A stretch of DNA of 64,000 bases from JAYUZR01 sp043751595 (GTDB lineage Bacteria > Patescibacteriota > UBA1384 > CAILIB01): NCBI GenBank assembly GCA_043751595.1, contig JAYUZR010000042.1, positions 1-64,000 on the forward strand. Reading direction: 5' to 3'. The notes beneath the pieces are model-generated. The model saw only the letters and a program-made list of their open reading frames with translations. It was not told the DNA's origin and ran no database searches. This document shows, in pieces, positions 33,942 to 41,876 of this stretch. The first letter of the stretch is position 1, and every line of letters starts with the position of its first letter. A program made the translations under genes and the position numbers.

Positions 33942-33971
33942 TTTTGTGACAGTGATCAATTTGTCACAAAA
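33942..33971. promoter_or_regulatory. Perfect inverted repeat upstream of the secreted protein gene
   Basis: TTTTGTGACA (33942-33951), 10-base spacer, TGTCACAAAA (33962-33971), 22 bases before the start codon at 33920. It is probably an operator, or the terminator-like end of the upstream kinase transcript; the T run on the minus strand makes the second reading possible. Confidence 0.5.
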
Positions 33972-33987
33972 GTAGTGTACCAACCGC

Positions 33988-35001
33988 CTAGTGAAGACTC
34001 TGTGAAGGGTTCGGAAGGATAACAACAACAGATGTACCAACCCCAACTTCGCTCTCTAACTGCACCTTTCCACCGAGCTGCTCGATGCTGGATTGGACGA
34101 TGGCAAGACCCAAACCACTACCCCCTGTTTCGCGACTACGTGAAGCTTCTGGCCGATAAAAGCGAGTAAAGACTTGCCCTACTTCTTCTGGCGCAATACC
34201 CATGCCGGTATCTTTTACGGTAATAGTTCGCGCATTCTCTAGCTGAGACGAAGAGACCACTACCTTACCCTTGGCGTCGGTGTACTGAATAGCGTTTCGC
34301 AAAATATTGCTCAGGGCCAAAGCAAGTAACTTGGGTTGAGTAGTAATCTCGCCCTCAGGCTCTTCATCTAGCAATAGTTCTACTTTTCGTTCGCGGGCCA
34401 GTGGCTGAGCAAGCTCTAATTGTTCGTGTAAGAATTCGGCCAACGAAATTACCTCGGCAACGTGGCCGGATTGTTCAGTCTTACTGAGAGTAAGTAAGTC
34501 GGTAACTAAGCTGCTCATGCGAGAAACTCCCGCCAGAATATCTTGCACTTCTTGTTTGGTGGCCTTGCTTAGCGAAGGCTCGTCGCGTAAGTTTTGTAAC
34601 TGGCTGGAAAGTACCGTAAGTGGGGTGCGTAGTTCGTGCGAGGCATCACTAACGAAATTCTTTTGCTTTTCATATGCCTCGCGAATTGGCCGCAGCGTAT
34701 AGCCAGCCAACAGATAGCCAGCTCCTCCACCCAACAGTACCAACATGCCATCAACCAAGACCATAGTATTACGCAGGTCTTGCAATACTTCGTCTCGACT
34801 TGGCACTAAGGCAAACACCCCAGGTGCTACTTGCTCCATCCGGAAGCGACGAGACTCTAGCCGCTGTTGAATCTGAGTAGAGAACCGAGAGAAAATAGCT
34901 CCACTAGAAACTACTAGCGTAATCGCCAAAACCCCAGCATAGAGCAGGGTTAGGACGAGGCGAGCCTGGTGGAACTGGTCGGTAGAGGGCTTATTATTCA
35001 A
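33988..35001 (-). CDS. Sensor histidine kinase, two membrane helices
   Basis: About 338 residues. First helix LVLTLLYAGVLAITLVVSSG, a short extracytoplasmic stretch of about 50 residues, second helix MLVLLGGGAGYLLAGYTL, then HisKA with SDASHELRTPL, N-box NILRNAIQY, G1 DTGMGIAPEE, F-box, G2 GGSGLGLAIV. A classical EnvZ-type layout without HAMP or PAS. A TTG at 35001 gives an 8-base overlap with the response regulator gene; an ATG at 35043 would give 50. Partner of the regulator at 34994. Confidence 0.92.
   Translation of the reverse strand: MNNKPSTDQFHQARLVLTLLYAGVLAITLVVSSGAIFSRFSTQIQQRLESRRFRMEQVAPGVFALVPSRDEVLQDLRNTMVLVDGMLVLLGGGAGYLLAGYTLRPIREAYEKQKNFVSDASHELRTPLTVLSSQLQNLRDEPSLSKATKQEVQDILAGVSRMSSLVTDLLTLSKTEQSGHVAEVISLAEFLHEQLELAQPLARERKVELLLDEEPEGEITTQPKLLALALSNILRNAIQYTDAKGKVVVSSSQLENARTITVKDTGMGIAPEEVGQVFTRFYRPEASRSRETGGSGLGLAIVQSSIEQLGGKVQLESEVGVGTSVVVILPNPSQSLH
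33991..34007 (-). promoter_or_regulatory. Direct-repeat response-regulator box, copy 1
   Basis: Plus-strand GTGAAG at 33991-33996 and again at 34002-34007, an 11-base period. It lies in the last codons of the kinase gene, 71 bases upstream of the secreted protein gene, in the same orientation relative to that gene as copy 2 has to the response regulator gene. Confidence 0.45.
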
Positions 35002-35656
35002 GGCGATATCCCTTCCCCCAAACAGTGGCGATGCGCTCGGCATAGGCCTTGGGAAGCTTTTTGCGGAGGTTTTTCATATGAACATCTACCACATTACTAA
35101 ATGAATCAAAGAAGCGGTCCCACACATGCTCTAATAAATCGTCGCGGGAGACAACTGTGCCTTTATTGCGCAGTAAATACTCGAGTAAGCCGTATTCGCG
35201 CAGCGTAAGTGCTAACACTTCGCCATCGACCGAAACTTTTTGCGAAGCTGGATCTACCTGGAGGCCATCGAGGGAAAGGACTGACTCCATGGTAAGGGCT
35301 GGGCGCCGCATTAGACTGCGAAGCCGAGCAGCAAGTTCGTCAAAATCGAAGGGCTTAGCCAGATAGTCGTCGCCGCCGCCATCAAGGCCAGCGACTTTAT
35401 CGGCCACTTCTCCCTTTGCTGTTAAGAATAATACTGGCGTAACCACCCCCGCCTCGCGCAAGTTTTTGCAGATAGTAAAGCCGTCTCGCCGGGGAAGCAT
35501 CACATCGAGCACCAGCGCATCGTAGGGATTCATGCGCGCCAAGTTCTCGCCCTCAAGCCCATCGCGCGAGACATCTACGGTGTACCCGCGGCGGGTGAGG
35601 CCGGTTTTAAGCGCATCGGCCAGCGCTGGTTCGTCTTCTACTACGAGTAATCTCAT
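34994..35656 (-). CDS. OmpR-family response regulator
   Basis: 220 residues. Receiver domain with E7/D8, phospho-acceptor D51 in LVLDVMLPRRDG, Thr in LFLTAKG and Lys in LAKPFD; winged-helix domain from about 125 with the ending TVWGKGYRLE. The start at 35656 is 6 bases after TAGTAT; 11 bases further upstream is a GTGAAG direct repeat. The same repeat occurs before the secreted protein gene at 33920, so that gene is the best candidate for its regulon. Confidence 0.94.
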   Translation of the reverse strand: MRLLVVEDEPALADALKTGLTRRGYTVDVSRDGLEGENLARMNPYDALVLDVMLPRRDGFTICKNLREAGVVTPVLFLTAKGEVADKVAGLDGGGDDYLAKPFDFDELAARLRSLMRRPALTMESVLSLDGLQVDPASQKVSVDGEVLALTLREYGLLEYLLRNKGTVVSRDDLLEHVWDRFFDSFSNVVDVHMKNLRKKLPKAYAERIATVWGKGYRLE

Positions 35657-35662
35657 GGGCCA

Positions 35663-35696
35663 ATACTAGCCGAAAAGTGGTGAAGGAGCTGTGAAG
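35663..35696 (-). promoter_or_regulatory. Response-regulator box copy 2 and leaderless promoter
   Basis: GTGAAG at 35680-35685 and 35691-35696 (plus strand), 11-base period, then 11 bases, then TAGTAT (35668-35663), then 6 bases to the ATG. The geometry is the same as at the other OmpR-type gene at 4179. The central three bases differ between this box and copy 1 while CT-GTGAAG is kept. Confidence 0.5.
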
Positions 35697-35724
35697 ATCT
35701 TTCATGAACTGCTACGCTCGCTCC

Positions 35725-36618
35725 ATGAAATCTGTTCTGCGCATTCTTAAGAAGTATTTAGGACCACTCCTCACCTTGGTGGCACTTGGCTTTTTGATTG
35801 TTACTTTGGTGCGCGACTGGCCTTTGGTGAAGGGAGCAATCCAGAACGCCGACTGGATGTGGATCGCCATCGGTATTATTGGCTACTGGTATTACTTCTT
35901 TTTGCGCGGACTGGGCTGGCGCCACACCATCGGGCTTTTTGGCCACAAGCTCCCCACTCTTACCGCCATCACCATTTGGAACCACAGTGAAGTGGCTCGC
36001 TTTATTCCTGGTAATGTTTGGTCCCTAGTTGGACGAGCCACCCTGGCCGAGCGCGAAGGAGTACCACCTAAACATACTGCTGCAAGCTTGGTCCTTGAGG
36101 CGCTTTTCTTGGTACTTGGCGCTGGGCTTCTTTCCGTAGTTGGCCTCTGGCAGTTTTTTGAGAATAAAGCCCTTTTTATTGGGATGATTATCCTGCTTGC
36201 TATAGGTGCTGGCGCCATCATACCGTGGGCAGCCAAAAAGATCCGTGCCAAGTTCTTTGCTGATGTCCCCGTTCCTAAGCTAAGCGAGGTAGTTATCGGG
36301 TTTTGGCACTATCCGGTTGCTTGGGCGGCCTACGCTCTAGCCTCCTACGCCGTTGCCCTGGCTTTTTATCCGCTGGTACCGTTTTGGCTTACGTTAAGCA
36401 GCGCCATAACCGCCTGGCTACTAGGCTATCTAAGTCTCATAACCCCAATGGGCCTCGGTGTTCGCGAGGTGGTTTTTGTTGAGTTGATGAAAAACGCCGT
36501 TACGGCACCGATTGCCAATGTTTTAAGTATTACTTCTCGCCTCGTACTCACGATTAGCGAGGTGCTGTTTTTAGGGTTACTTTGGGTGGTTACTGCCGTT
36601 CATAAGAAGGCACGATAG
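35725..36618 (+). CDS. UPF0104/LPG-synthase-TM-like membrane protein
   Basis: 297 residues, about eight helices. The family features of the flippase domain of lysylphosphatidylglycerol synthase are visible: RFIPGNVWSLVGRATLAEREGVPPK and the late block LGYLSLITPMGLGVREVVFVELM. Such proteins are thought to move or modify lipids or lipid-linked sugars. The ATG at 35725 is preceded by TGCTACGCT with a 6-base gap; an earlier ATG at 35704 is not needed. Divergent from the two-component operon. Confidence 0.85.
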   Translation: MKSVLRILKKYLGPLLTLVALGFLIVTLVRDWPLVKGAIQNADWMWIAIGIIGYWYYFFLRGLGWRHTIGLFGHKLPTLTAITIWNHSEVARFIPGNVWSLVGRATLAEREGVPPKHTAASLVLEALFLVLGAGLLSVVGLWQFFENKALFIGMIILLAIGAGAIIPWAAKKIRAKFFADVPVPKLSEVVIGFWHYPVAWAAYALASYAVALAFYPLVPFWLTLSSAITAWLLGYLSLITPMGLGVREVVFVELMKNAVTAPIANVLSITSRLVLTISEVLFLGLLWVVTAVHKKAR

Positions 36619-36653
36619 TAAAATAGCTGGTTTTTTGCTATATCTAGCCCACC

Positions 36654-36965
36654 ATGCGCTGCACCCAACACCTTGCCGAAGTTACCTGCCCCCTCATTAA
36701 AGGGGCCGAGCTTTTTGGTGATGTTTGGACTATTCAGATTATTGCCAAGCTCCTCGAGCGCCCGATGCGCTGGAGCGAACTTGAATTAGCCTTTAATACC
36801 GATGAAAACGTGCGCAAGTTAAGCACTCGCACTCTTTCCGATCGCCTGCACACCCTGCAGGAGCGCAATATCCTTAAGGTAGTTGATGAGCAGTACACCC
36901 TTATCCAGCCAGAGCTTTTGAGTCCGGTCGTTGCCAGTTTACGGCAAGCTGGTAAGGAAATGTAG
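36654..36965 (+). CDS. HxlR-family winged-helix regulator
   Basis: 103 residues. The family pattern is plain: CTQHLAEVTCPLIKGAELFGDVWTIQII, then L-x-R-PMRWSELE, STRTLSDRLHTLQERNIL and a wing ending QYTLIQ. HxlR proteins sense oxidants or electrophiles through Cys, and there are Cys at residues 3 and 12 here. It follows the UPF0104 gene by 35 bases; no obvious target enzyme is adjacent. Confidence 0.88.
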   Translation: MRCTQHLAEVTCPLIKGAELFGDVWTIQIIAKLLERPMRWSELELAFNTDENVRKLSTRTLSDRLHTLQERNILKVVDEQYTLIQPELLSPVVASLRQAGKEM

Positions 36966-36996
36966 CTGATTTTTTACTTGTACGAGCCGTTGTAGG

Positions 36997-37026
36997 TTGA
37001 CATGTCACCTACTTTCAGGCTATTAG
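36997..37026 (+). promoter_or_regulatory. Promoter of the PEP-CTERM gene with overlapping palindrome
   Basis: TTGACA (36997-37002), 18-base spacer, TATTAG (37021-37026). The -35 lies in an almost perfect palindrome, GTAGGTTGACATGTCACCTAC (36992-37012), with one extra base. Shares TTGACATGTC with the promoter at 32387. Confidence 0.6.
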
Positions 37027-37077
37027 AGGCCAGAACGCATCACTAAATCTCGGTGCGAGAAAAGGGAAATAAGAAAC

Positions 37078-37701
37078 TTGAGAAAGCTAAGCTTACTCTT
37101 CGCGCTCCTGCTCATGGCAAGCAGCGCCTTCGCGCAGCAGATTCGTACTGCTGCGGCGGCAACCTTCAATGGTGCCGCTTTCGTAAACGGGATCGACGTC
37201 GCTCGCAACGACTCGACCATTATCTCCGGCCCTGGCTCAACCAACTACATCCTTCTGGATACGGTGCTTACCAACGGGATCTCTGATCCTGGTACGCGCA
37301 CCGTTCTCCTTCAGGGTTTAAAGGTTACCTGGGGCGGCGGCGACGTCTTTACTGCAACCAGCATGTTGAATGCCGGTGGCAGTTTGTCCGCATCCGGGGT
37401 TACCGTATTTGGAGCTCCGCGAACGCTCCCGGTCTCCGGGTTTGATACCTACACGAGCCCTTCGTTTCCTGGCATGAGTGTGCTCTTCGGAGCCATCTCA
37501 GGCCAGTCGTTCGATGGCATCAGCTATGGAGCAATGCTCCAGATCAACGGACCGGCCGGTATTCCCTACCGCGCCAACTACGGGTTGGTAGCGGATTCAG
37601 GCCAAACCTTTTCGGGCGGGGGCACTGCTCCTGAGCCTGGAACGCTCGCCCTTCTCACCATCGGCATTGTCGCCGGCATCTGCCGGAGGAACAGAAAATA
37701 A
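37078..37701 (+). CDS. PEP-CTERM sorted surface protein
   Basis: 207 residues. N-terminal signal peptide (MRKLSLLFALLLMASSAFAQ), a beta-rich Gly/Ser/Thr/Asn body of about 155 residues, and a C-terminal tripartite tail: PEPGT, a hydrophobic helix (LALLTIGIVAGI) and CRRNRK. That is the PEP-CTERM signal recognised by exosortases in bacteria that make extracellular polysaccharide. No exosortase is in this window. The start is TTG at 37078 with AAGGGAAA about 10 bases upstream. Codon and base use are GC-rich relative to neighbours, as in the GH18 gene. Confidence 0.85.
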   Translation: MRKLSLLFALLLMASSAFAQQIRTAAAATFNGAAFVNGIDVARNDSTIISGPGSTNYILLDTVLTNGISDPGTRTVLLQGLKVTWGGGDVFTATSMLNAGGSLSASGVTVFGAPRTLPVSGFDTYTSPSFPGMSVLFGAISGQSFDGISYGAMLQINGPAGIPYRANYGLVADSGQTFSGGGTAPEPGTLALLTIGIVAGICRRNRK

Positions 37702-37719
37702 AAAGAATCGGAGTTAAAA

Positions 37720-37757
37720 CAAAATGCGCTTTCCGCAACTGCAGGAAGCGCATTTTG
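37720..37757 (+). terminator. Terminator of the PEP-CTERM gene
   Basis: CAAAATGCGCTTTCC (37720-37734) pairs with GGAAGCGCATTTTG (37744-37757) with one bulged base; the T run is short, so termination may be partial. Confidence 0.65.
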
Positions 37758-37848
37758 CGTTCATAGTCATTGATAAGGTACTAAATATAAGGCTACTAGA
37801 GCCTGTAGCGCCGCAGATACGTCAGGTGCCAGGTTGGGGAGCGTGTTT

Positions 37849-38460
37849 TTATTTAGCAGAAACCCCTACCCTCGTAGCTGAACGATACAACTCTTCAATC
37901 AACCTCTCACGGTCCCAAAGCTCAACCTGATTCACCCGCGCAAGCTCGATTGCCGCAGGATAGAAGTAATTATTAGTAATTACCATTGCCCGCACCGCAC
38001 CATACTTTGCTTTAGCCGCTACCGCCTGGCGTACCGCATCCTGATCCAGCTTAGATGAATACCGCTTAAGCTGCGCAACTGTCCCAACTTCATCCTTTAC
38101 CAAAACTAAATCTGCACCATAATCTTTTGTCGCTGGAGTAGTCTGCACCTTGTAGCCATTCATCTTAAAGTGCAGCGCCATTCGGCGCTCAAAATCTACC
38201 CCACTCATGAGGTCGATTTCGGTGATGCCAGCCAATAGTAGGCGCTGATCCGCCAGGTATTGGCGATAAAGAACTACCGATACATAGATTCCAACTAGAG
38301 CAAAAGAGCCCAAAATGAGGAGGAACCGATACTCCCAACCCAGTCCAAACAACACAACCATAAAAACAACGATTCCCATAAAAAGCGGATCATCCAGCAT
38401 GCTAACCTGACGGGTGCGCCGGGTTTTGCGTGGAGCATAGGTGCGCTTGCGGTACGCCAT
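37849..38460 (-). CDS. Membrane-anchored Mrr-type restriction endonuclease-like protein
   Basis: 203 residues from the ATG at 38460. Two membrane helices (about 30-70), then an Mrr_cat/REase fold: FERRMALHFKMNGY, catalytic KDYGADLVLV and QLKRYS (D-x9-12-QxK), then ITNNYF and ELWDRERL. Such anchored Mrr-like proteins are widespread and often lie outside restriction systems; no methylase is near. The start is 7 bases after the small Gly-rich gene, in line with the response regulator gene, so it belongs to that operon. Confidence 0.82.
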   Translation of the reverse strand: MAYRKRTYAPRKTRRTRQVSMLDDPLFMGIVVFMVVLFGLGWEYRFLLILGSFALVGIYVSVVLYRQYLADQRLLLAGITEIDLMSGVDFERRMALHFKMNGYKVQTTPATKDYGADLVLVKDEVGTVAQLKRYSSKLDQDAVRQAVAAKAKYGAVRAMVITNNYFYPAAIELARVNQVELWDRERLIEELYRSATRVGVSAK

Positions 38461-38467
38461 ATATTTT

Positions 38468-38626
38468 CTAGCTTTCCATCCGGTACCCAATCCACATACC
38501 AAGTACCCCGCCGGCCAAGGTTCCAAAGATGGCCCACCCAGAGAATATCCCGGCCCCAAACAAGCTAGGGATATAGCCGCCAATACCCGACCCAACTACC
38601 ATGCCAAGCCAGGTTACCGATTTCAT
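38468..38626 (-). CDS. Small Gly-rich membrane protein, 52 residues
   Basis: ATG at 38626, TAG at 38468. The start overlaps the stop of the response regulator gene as ATGA, a classic coupling. The sequence is almost wholly hydrophobic with spaced glycines (MVVGSGIGGYIPSLFGAG, then IFGTLAGGVLGMWIGYR), that is a glycine-zipper-like double helix hairpin. Families with this look include small membrane pore or scaffold proteins. The coupling and composition support a real gene. Confidence 0.65.
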   Translation of the reverse strand: MKSVTWLGMVVGSGIGGYIPSLFGAGIFSGWAIFGTLAGGVLGMWIGYRMES

Positions 38627-39015
38627 TTGGCAGGTTTTACCTGAGCAAGTTCTTCGAGAGTCTCGCGGATAAACGCCAAGAACGCAGCCGGCAAATAGGC
38701 ACTCTTCAAAATATACTTCGTGGCCCCGGCCGCAAGCGCTACTTTTTCGTGGTCACCATCGGCAAAGTTACTAGAAACTACCACCGGAATATCAGCAAGC
38801 TTTGGCTGAGAACGCATTTTTTTAAGGACATCGACTCCGCTCATTTCGGGCATCATCATATCGAGCACCACAAGATCGGGGCGAAGCTTCTTTAGAGTAG
38901 CCAGCGCCGCCTTACCCGAACTTACATGCGTTACCTCAATCCCACCATTGGTAAGAATGGCCTTGTAGAGATCGGACATAAGAGGATCGTCCTCAACCAG
39001 TAAAACGTGGGACAT
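38623..39015 (-). CDS. Single-domain response regulator (CheY-like)
   Basis: 130 residues, receiver only: LLVEDDPLMSDLYK at the start, phospho-acceptor Asp in LVVLDMMMPEMSG, Ser/Thr in VVVSSNF, Lys in YILKSAYLP. No output domain, so it acts by protein contact. The ATG at 39015 follows TAATCT with a 7-base gap; an ATG at 39051 is also in frame. It is encoded right after the PAS histidine kinase and before the Gly-rich and Mrr-like genes. Confidence 0.9.
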   Translation of the reverse strand: MSHVLLVEDDPLMSDLYKAILTNGGIEVTHVSSGKAALATLKKLRPDLVVLDMMMPEMSGVDVLKKMRSQPKLADIPVVVSSNFADGDHEKVALAAGATKYILKSAYLPAAFLAFIRETLEELAQVKPAK

Positions 39016-39064
39016 GCGCAAAAGATTAGCCGGAAGATCGGTCTCCATCATAGGCTACTTCATG

Positions 39065-41437
39065 TTACCTGCCAATTGGCAGGGTAAAGACAAAGGTTGA
39101 GCCCTCGCCCTTTACTGATTCTTCAAGGTAGAGTGTACCGCCCATTCCCTCCGCCATTAGGCGCGAAATATAGAGCCCAAGCCCAGTTCCGTGCGAAGCA
39201 TCGCGGGCGGTAATGCTACTGCCAGCCTGCTGAAACTTTCGAAACAGCAGTGACTGATTCTTAGGATCAATCCCCTTGCCTGTATCATGCACGCTAATTT
39301 TAAGCTGTTTTTCTTCCTCTTCTACACTGACAATAATCGAGCCACCATCGGTAAACTTAATGGCATTTCCAATTAAGTTGATGAGAACCTCGCGGATTCT
39401 ATCGGCATCACCCTCAACCTTAGGCAAACGGTGATGCGGCAGATGCACGATAAGCTTAAGCTTTTTCTTAGTCGCTAATACCTTAATCTCGTGGACCACA
39501 TCTTTAAGTAAGGCAACCGCATCTAGTGGTTCGTGCAAAAACTCGAGACGACCCTGCTCGAGGCGAGACATATTAAGGAAGTCGTTTACCACTCGAAGCA
39601 GACGCGTGCCGCCCTCCACGATTCCGGCGGTAAGCTTGTTAAACCCGGGGTCTTTAATCTTGTCGCCATACACTGCCTGGAGGAGCGCGGCGTAGCCGTT
39701 CATGGCAGTAAGTGGTGTACGCATCTCGTGCGAAGCAATCGAGAAGAACTCTTCACGAGCCCGTTCAAGCGCCTTACTCTCGGTGGCATCTTGCACCAAA
39801 ATTACTACTCCAATTACTTCATCGGCCAATACAATTGGGGTTGGATAAATCTGTAAGTAGGTAGTATCTACCAATACCTCTTGCATCGCCTGACTCGGCC
39901 CCGGCGCCATACAGTCTTTAACCATTTGCGCCAAGTTTACCCCTCCCAGGGCATGAGAAAGGGTTGCCAGAGATTTACTTGGCCGGTGGTGCAACTTCTT
40001 TAAGAGGTGCTCCATGGCGTGGTTAAGCAGCACGATCGAGAAATTAGCATCGACCATTACAAAGCCCATTCCCAGACCATTAATAGACGCCAAAAGTTGC
40101 GCCTGTTTTTCTTGTACTTCGCGAGTACGGTCTTCTACCTTATGCTCTACTCCCTCTTTTTCATGCTGCAGCTGATTACTAAGATCGGCCAGTAGGTGAT
40201 TCTTCTCTTCAATTTGGTGCACTTTCTCGTTAAGCGAGATGAGCGAGCCTTCTAGTTTGGTAATATCGCTGGCCACCAAAATATAGCCTTCAATCTCTCC
40301 CCGCTCATCGGTTACCCGGGTAGCCGAGATGCTAACAGGAACCTCGCGCCCACCCTGTGTAAGCACCAAACTACGCTCGATATACGCAAAGCGCTGAGAA
40401 GTAAGCGGCTTAAGCAAACCCTTTTTTAGGTGATCAAAGTCAGTGCCAAAAAAGCGCTCAAGCGACATTCCGGCAAGCTCTTCTCCGGGTAGTAATAATA
40501 GCTCGTGCGCCCGCAAATTGGCGTACTCTACCGAAAAGCTTGGATTTACCACCAATACCGCTTCTTCCATCGTCTCCAAAATGGTGCCAGAAACCGTGGC
40601 CGGATTATAAATAAGCAAACCAAAACGGCGAATTGCGTAACTAAATACCAGCGCCATTACCGAAGTAAGGGTAACCGCCAGTGGGTAAAAGTTAATGTTA
40701 AAAATAGGAAGAATGGCATCAGTGGCGCTCCCAACAAAGAACGGAATCGAGAGAGCAATTGAGAAGTAGAGTGCCTGATATTTATCGGTTGCCCGCTTGG
40801 CGCTGCGGTAGCGCTGGACCATCAAAACAATAGAAAGCAGATAGAGCGATTCAAACCAGACAATAAAAATAGGAAAATACTTCTCTACCCCACTATTAAA
40901 TCCCCAACTCTGGATATCGAGCTGAGATTGGGTAAACGGAATAAAGGCATCGGTTGAAAGATTCAGGTAGAGGATTCCAAGCGTAGAAACTAAAAGAAAA
41001 TAAAAAAGATGCGAGTTCTTAAGCCAATCATCTTTACGCAGATAGGTAAGACAAAAGATAAAGATGGAGACTGGCAGGATTACCCACCCCACCGAGGCAA
41101 GTGTACTCCAAAAGAGGGCCCCTTCGCGGGTAAGGCTTAGGCGCTGGAGTGACTCACCGAATGACCAAACGGTAAGAGTAAAAAGGAAAATATTAAACCA
41201 ATACGAGGCTGCTGTTTTTGTTTTTAACCGGCTCATGTACACCAACAACGCACAATTGCTTACCAACGAAATAAGCGAGGCAACCGCGTACGGGTTGAAC
41301 CTGAAATCGAGAATAGTAGGACGAACTCCGTAGGAAGCAAAAAGCAGCGCCCCCATAAACAGTGGCACGGCGAAGTACGGAAGTACTTTTTTAGCAAGTT
41401 TTAGAACGATGGTGCCCCTCCTGTCATACCTCTGCAT
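39065..41437 (-). CDS. Large sensor histidine kinase with 7TM and PAS domains
   Basis: About 790 residues. N-terminal block of eight or so hydrophobic helices resembling the 7TM histidine-kinase N-terminal region, then a PAS domain (ILETMEEAVLVVNPSFSVEY and following), a coiled coil (EEKNHLLADLSNQLQHEKEG), a second PAS-like domain (LLASINGLGMGFVMVDANFSIV), HisKA with IASHEMRTPL, and HATPase with NLIGNAIKF, DTGKGIDPK and HGTGLGLYI. The ATG at 41437 is preferred over a TTG 20 codons upstream. The VapC-type gene precedes it by 32 bases. The partner is the receiver at 38623. Confidence 0.92.
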   Translation of the reverse strand: MQRYDRRGTIVLKLAKKVLPYFAVPLFMGALLFASYGVRPTILDFRFNPYAVASLISLVSNCALLVYMSRLKTKTAASYWFNIFLFTLTVWSFGESLQRLSLTREGALFWSTLASVGWVILPVSIFIFCLTYLRKDDWLKNSHLFYFLLVSTLGILYLNLSTDAFIPFTQSQLDIQSWGFNSGVEKYFPIFIVWFESLYLLSIVLMVQRYRSAKRATDKYQALYFSIALSIPFFVGSATDAILPIFNINFYPLAVTLTSVMALVFSYAIRRFGLLIYNPATVSGTILETMEEAVLVVNPSFSVEYANLRAHELLLLPGEELAGMSLERFFGTDFDHLKKGLLKPLTSQRFAYIERSLVLTQGGREVPVSISATRVTDERGEIEGYILVASDITKLEGSLISLNEKVHQIEEKNHLLADLSNQLQHEKEGVEHKVEDRTREVQEKQAQLLASINGLGMGFVMVDANFSIVLLNHAMEHLLKKLHHRPSKSLATLSHALGGVNLAQMVKDCMAPGPSQAMQEVLVDTTYLQIYPTPIVLADEVIGVVILVQDATESKALERAREEFFSIASHEMRTPLTAMNGYAALLQAVYGDKIKDPGFNKLTAGIVEGGTRLLRVVNDFLNMSRLEQGRLEFLHEPLDAVALLKDVVHEIKVLATKKKLKLIVHLPHHRLPKVEGDADRIREVLINLIGNAIKFTDGGSIIVSVEEEEKQLKISVHDTGKGIDPKNQSLLFRKFQQAGSSITARDASHGTGLGLYISRLMAEGMGGTLYLEESVKGEGSTFVFTLPIGR

Positions 41438-41468
41438 GGTACCTGATTTTGAGGTAACAAGCACTTTG

Positions 41469-41873
41469 TTATTTGAGGAGAAGGGTATTTGAACCAAGGG
41501 AAGCCGCTAGCGCATCGAAGGTTACAAACGTAAGGCGATAGTACTGGGCGAGTTTAATAAGATACCAATCAGTGAGATGCTTACTGGGGATATCAGGAAT
41601 ACCTGTAGTGCCGAGTGGCTCGAGATTTGATTGTAGAACAAGTTGATACTGGCTTTCTTGCAGTGTACGAATGAGCTTATATGCATCAGCCACACCACCC
41701 AAAAACTCCTTATAAGTAGGTTGCGCCATAATGCGTACTGCACCTAAAAATGTAACCGAAGTAAGTGACCAACCAAAAGATGAATGAACTGCATACCAAG
41801 ATGTAGCCGACCTATGGTGAATGTGAGTTGGTGAAAGGAGTGCCAATAAGACATTTACATCCAGAAGGTACAT
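41469..41873 (-). CDS. PIN-domain ribonuclease, VapC-like toxin
   Basis: 134 residues, PIN fold: first acid in LLDVNVLLAL (D5), a conserved Glu/Asp-rich middle, D in HLTDWYLIKLA and the last acid in FVTFDALAA. Expected to cleave tRNA or rRNA when unbound. It is preceded by its probable antitoxin gene with a 3-base gap, the usual antitoxin-first order. Confidence 0.85.
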   Translation of the reverse strand: MYLLDVNVLLALLSPTHIHHRSATSWYAVHSSFGWSLTSVTFLGAVRIMAQPTYKEFLGGVADAYKLIRTLQESQYQLVLQSNLEPLGTTGIPDIPSKHLTDWYLIKLAQYYRLTFVTFDALAASLGSNTLLLK

Positions 41874-41876
41874 AAC

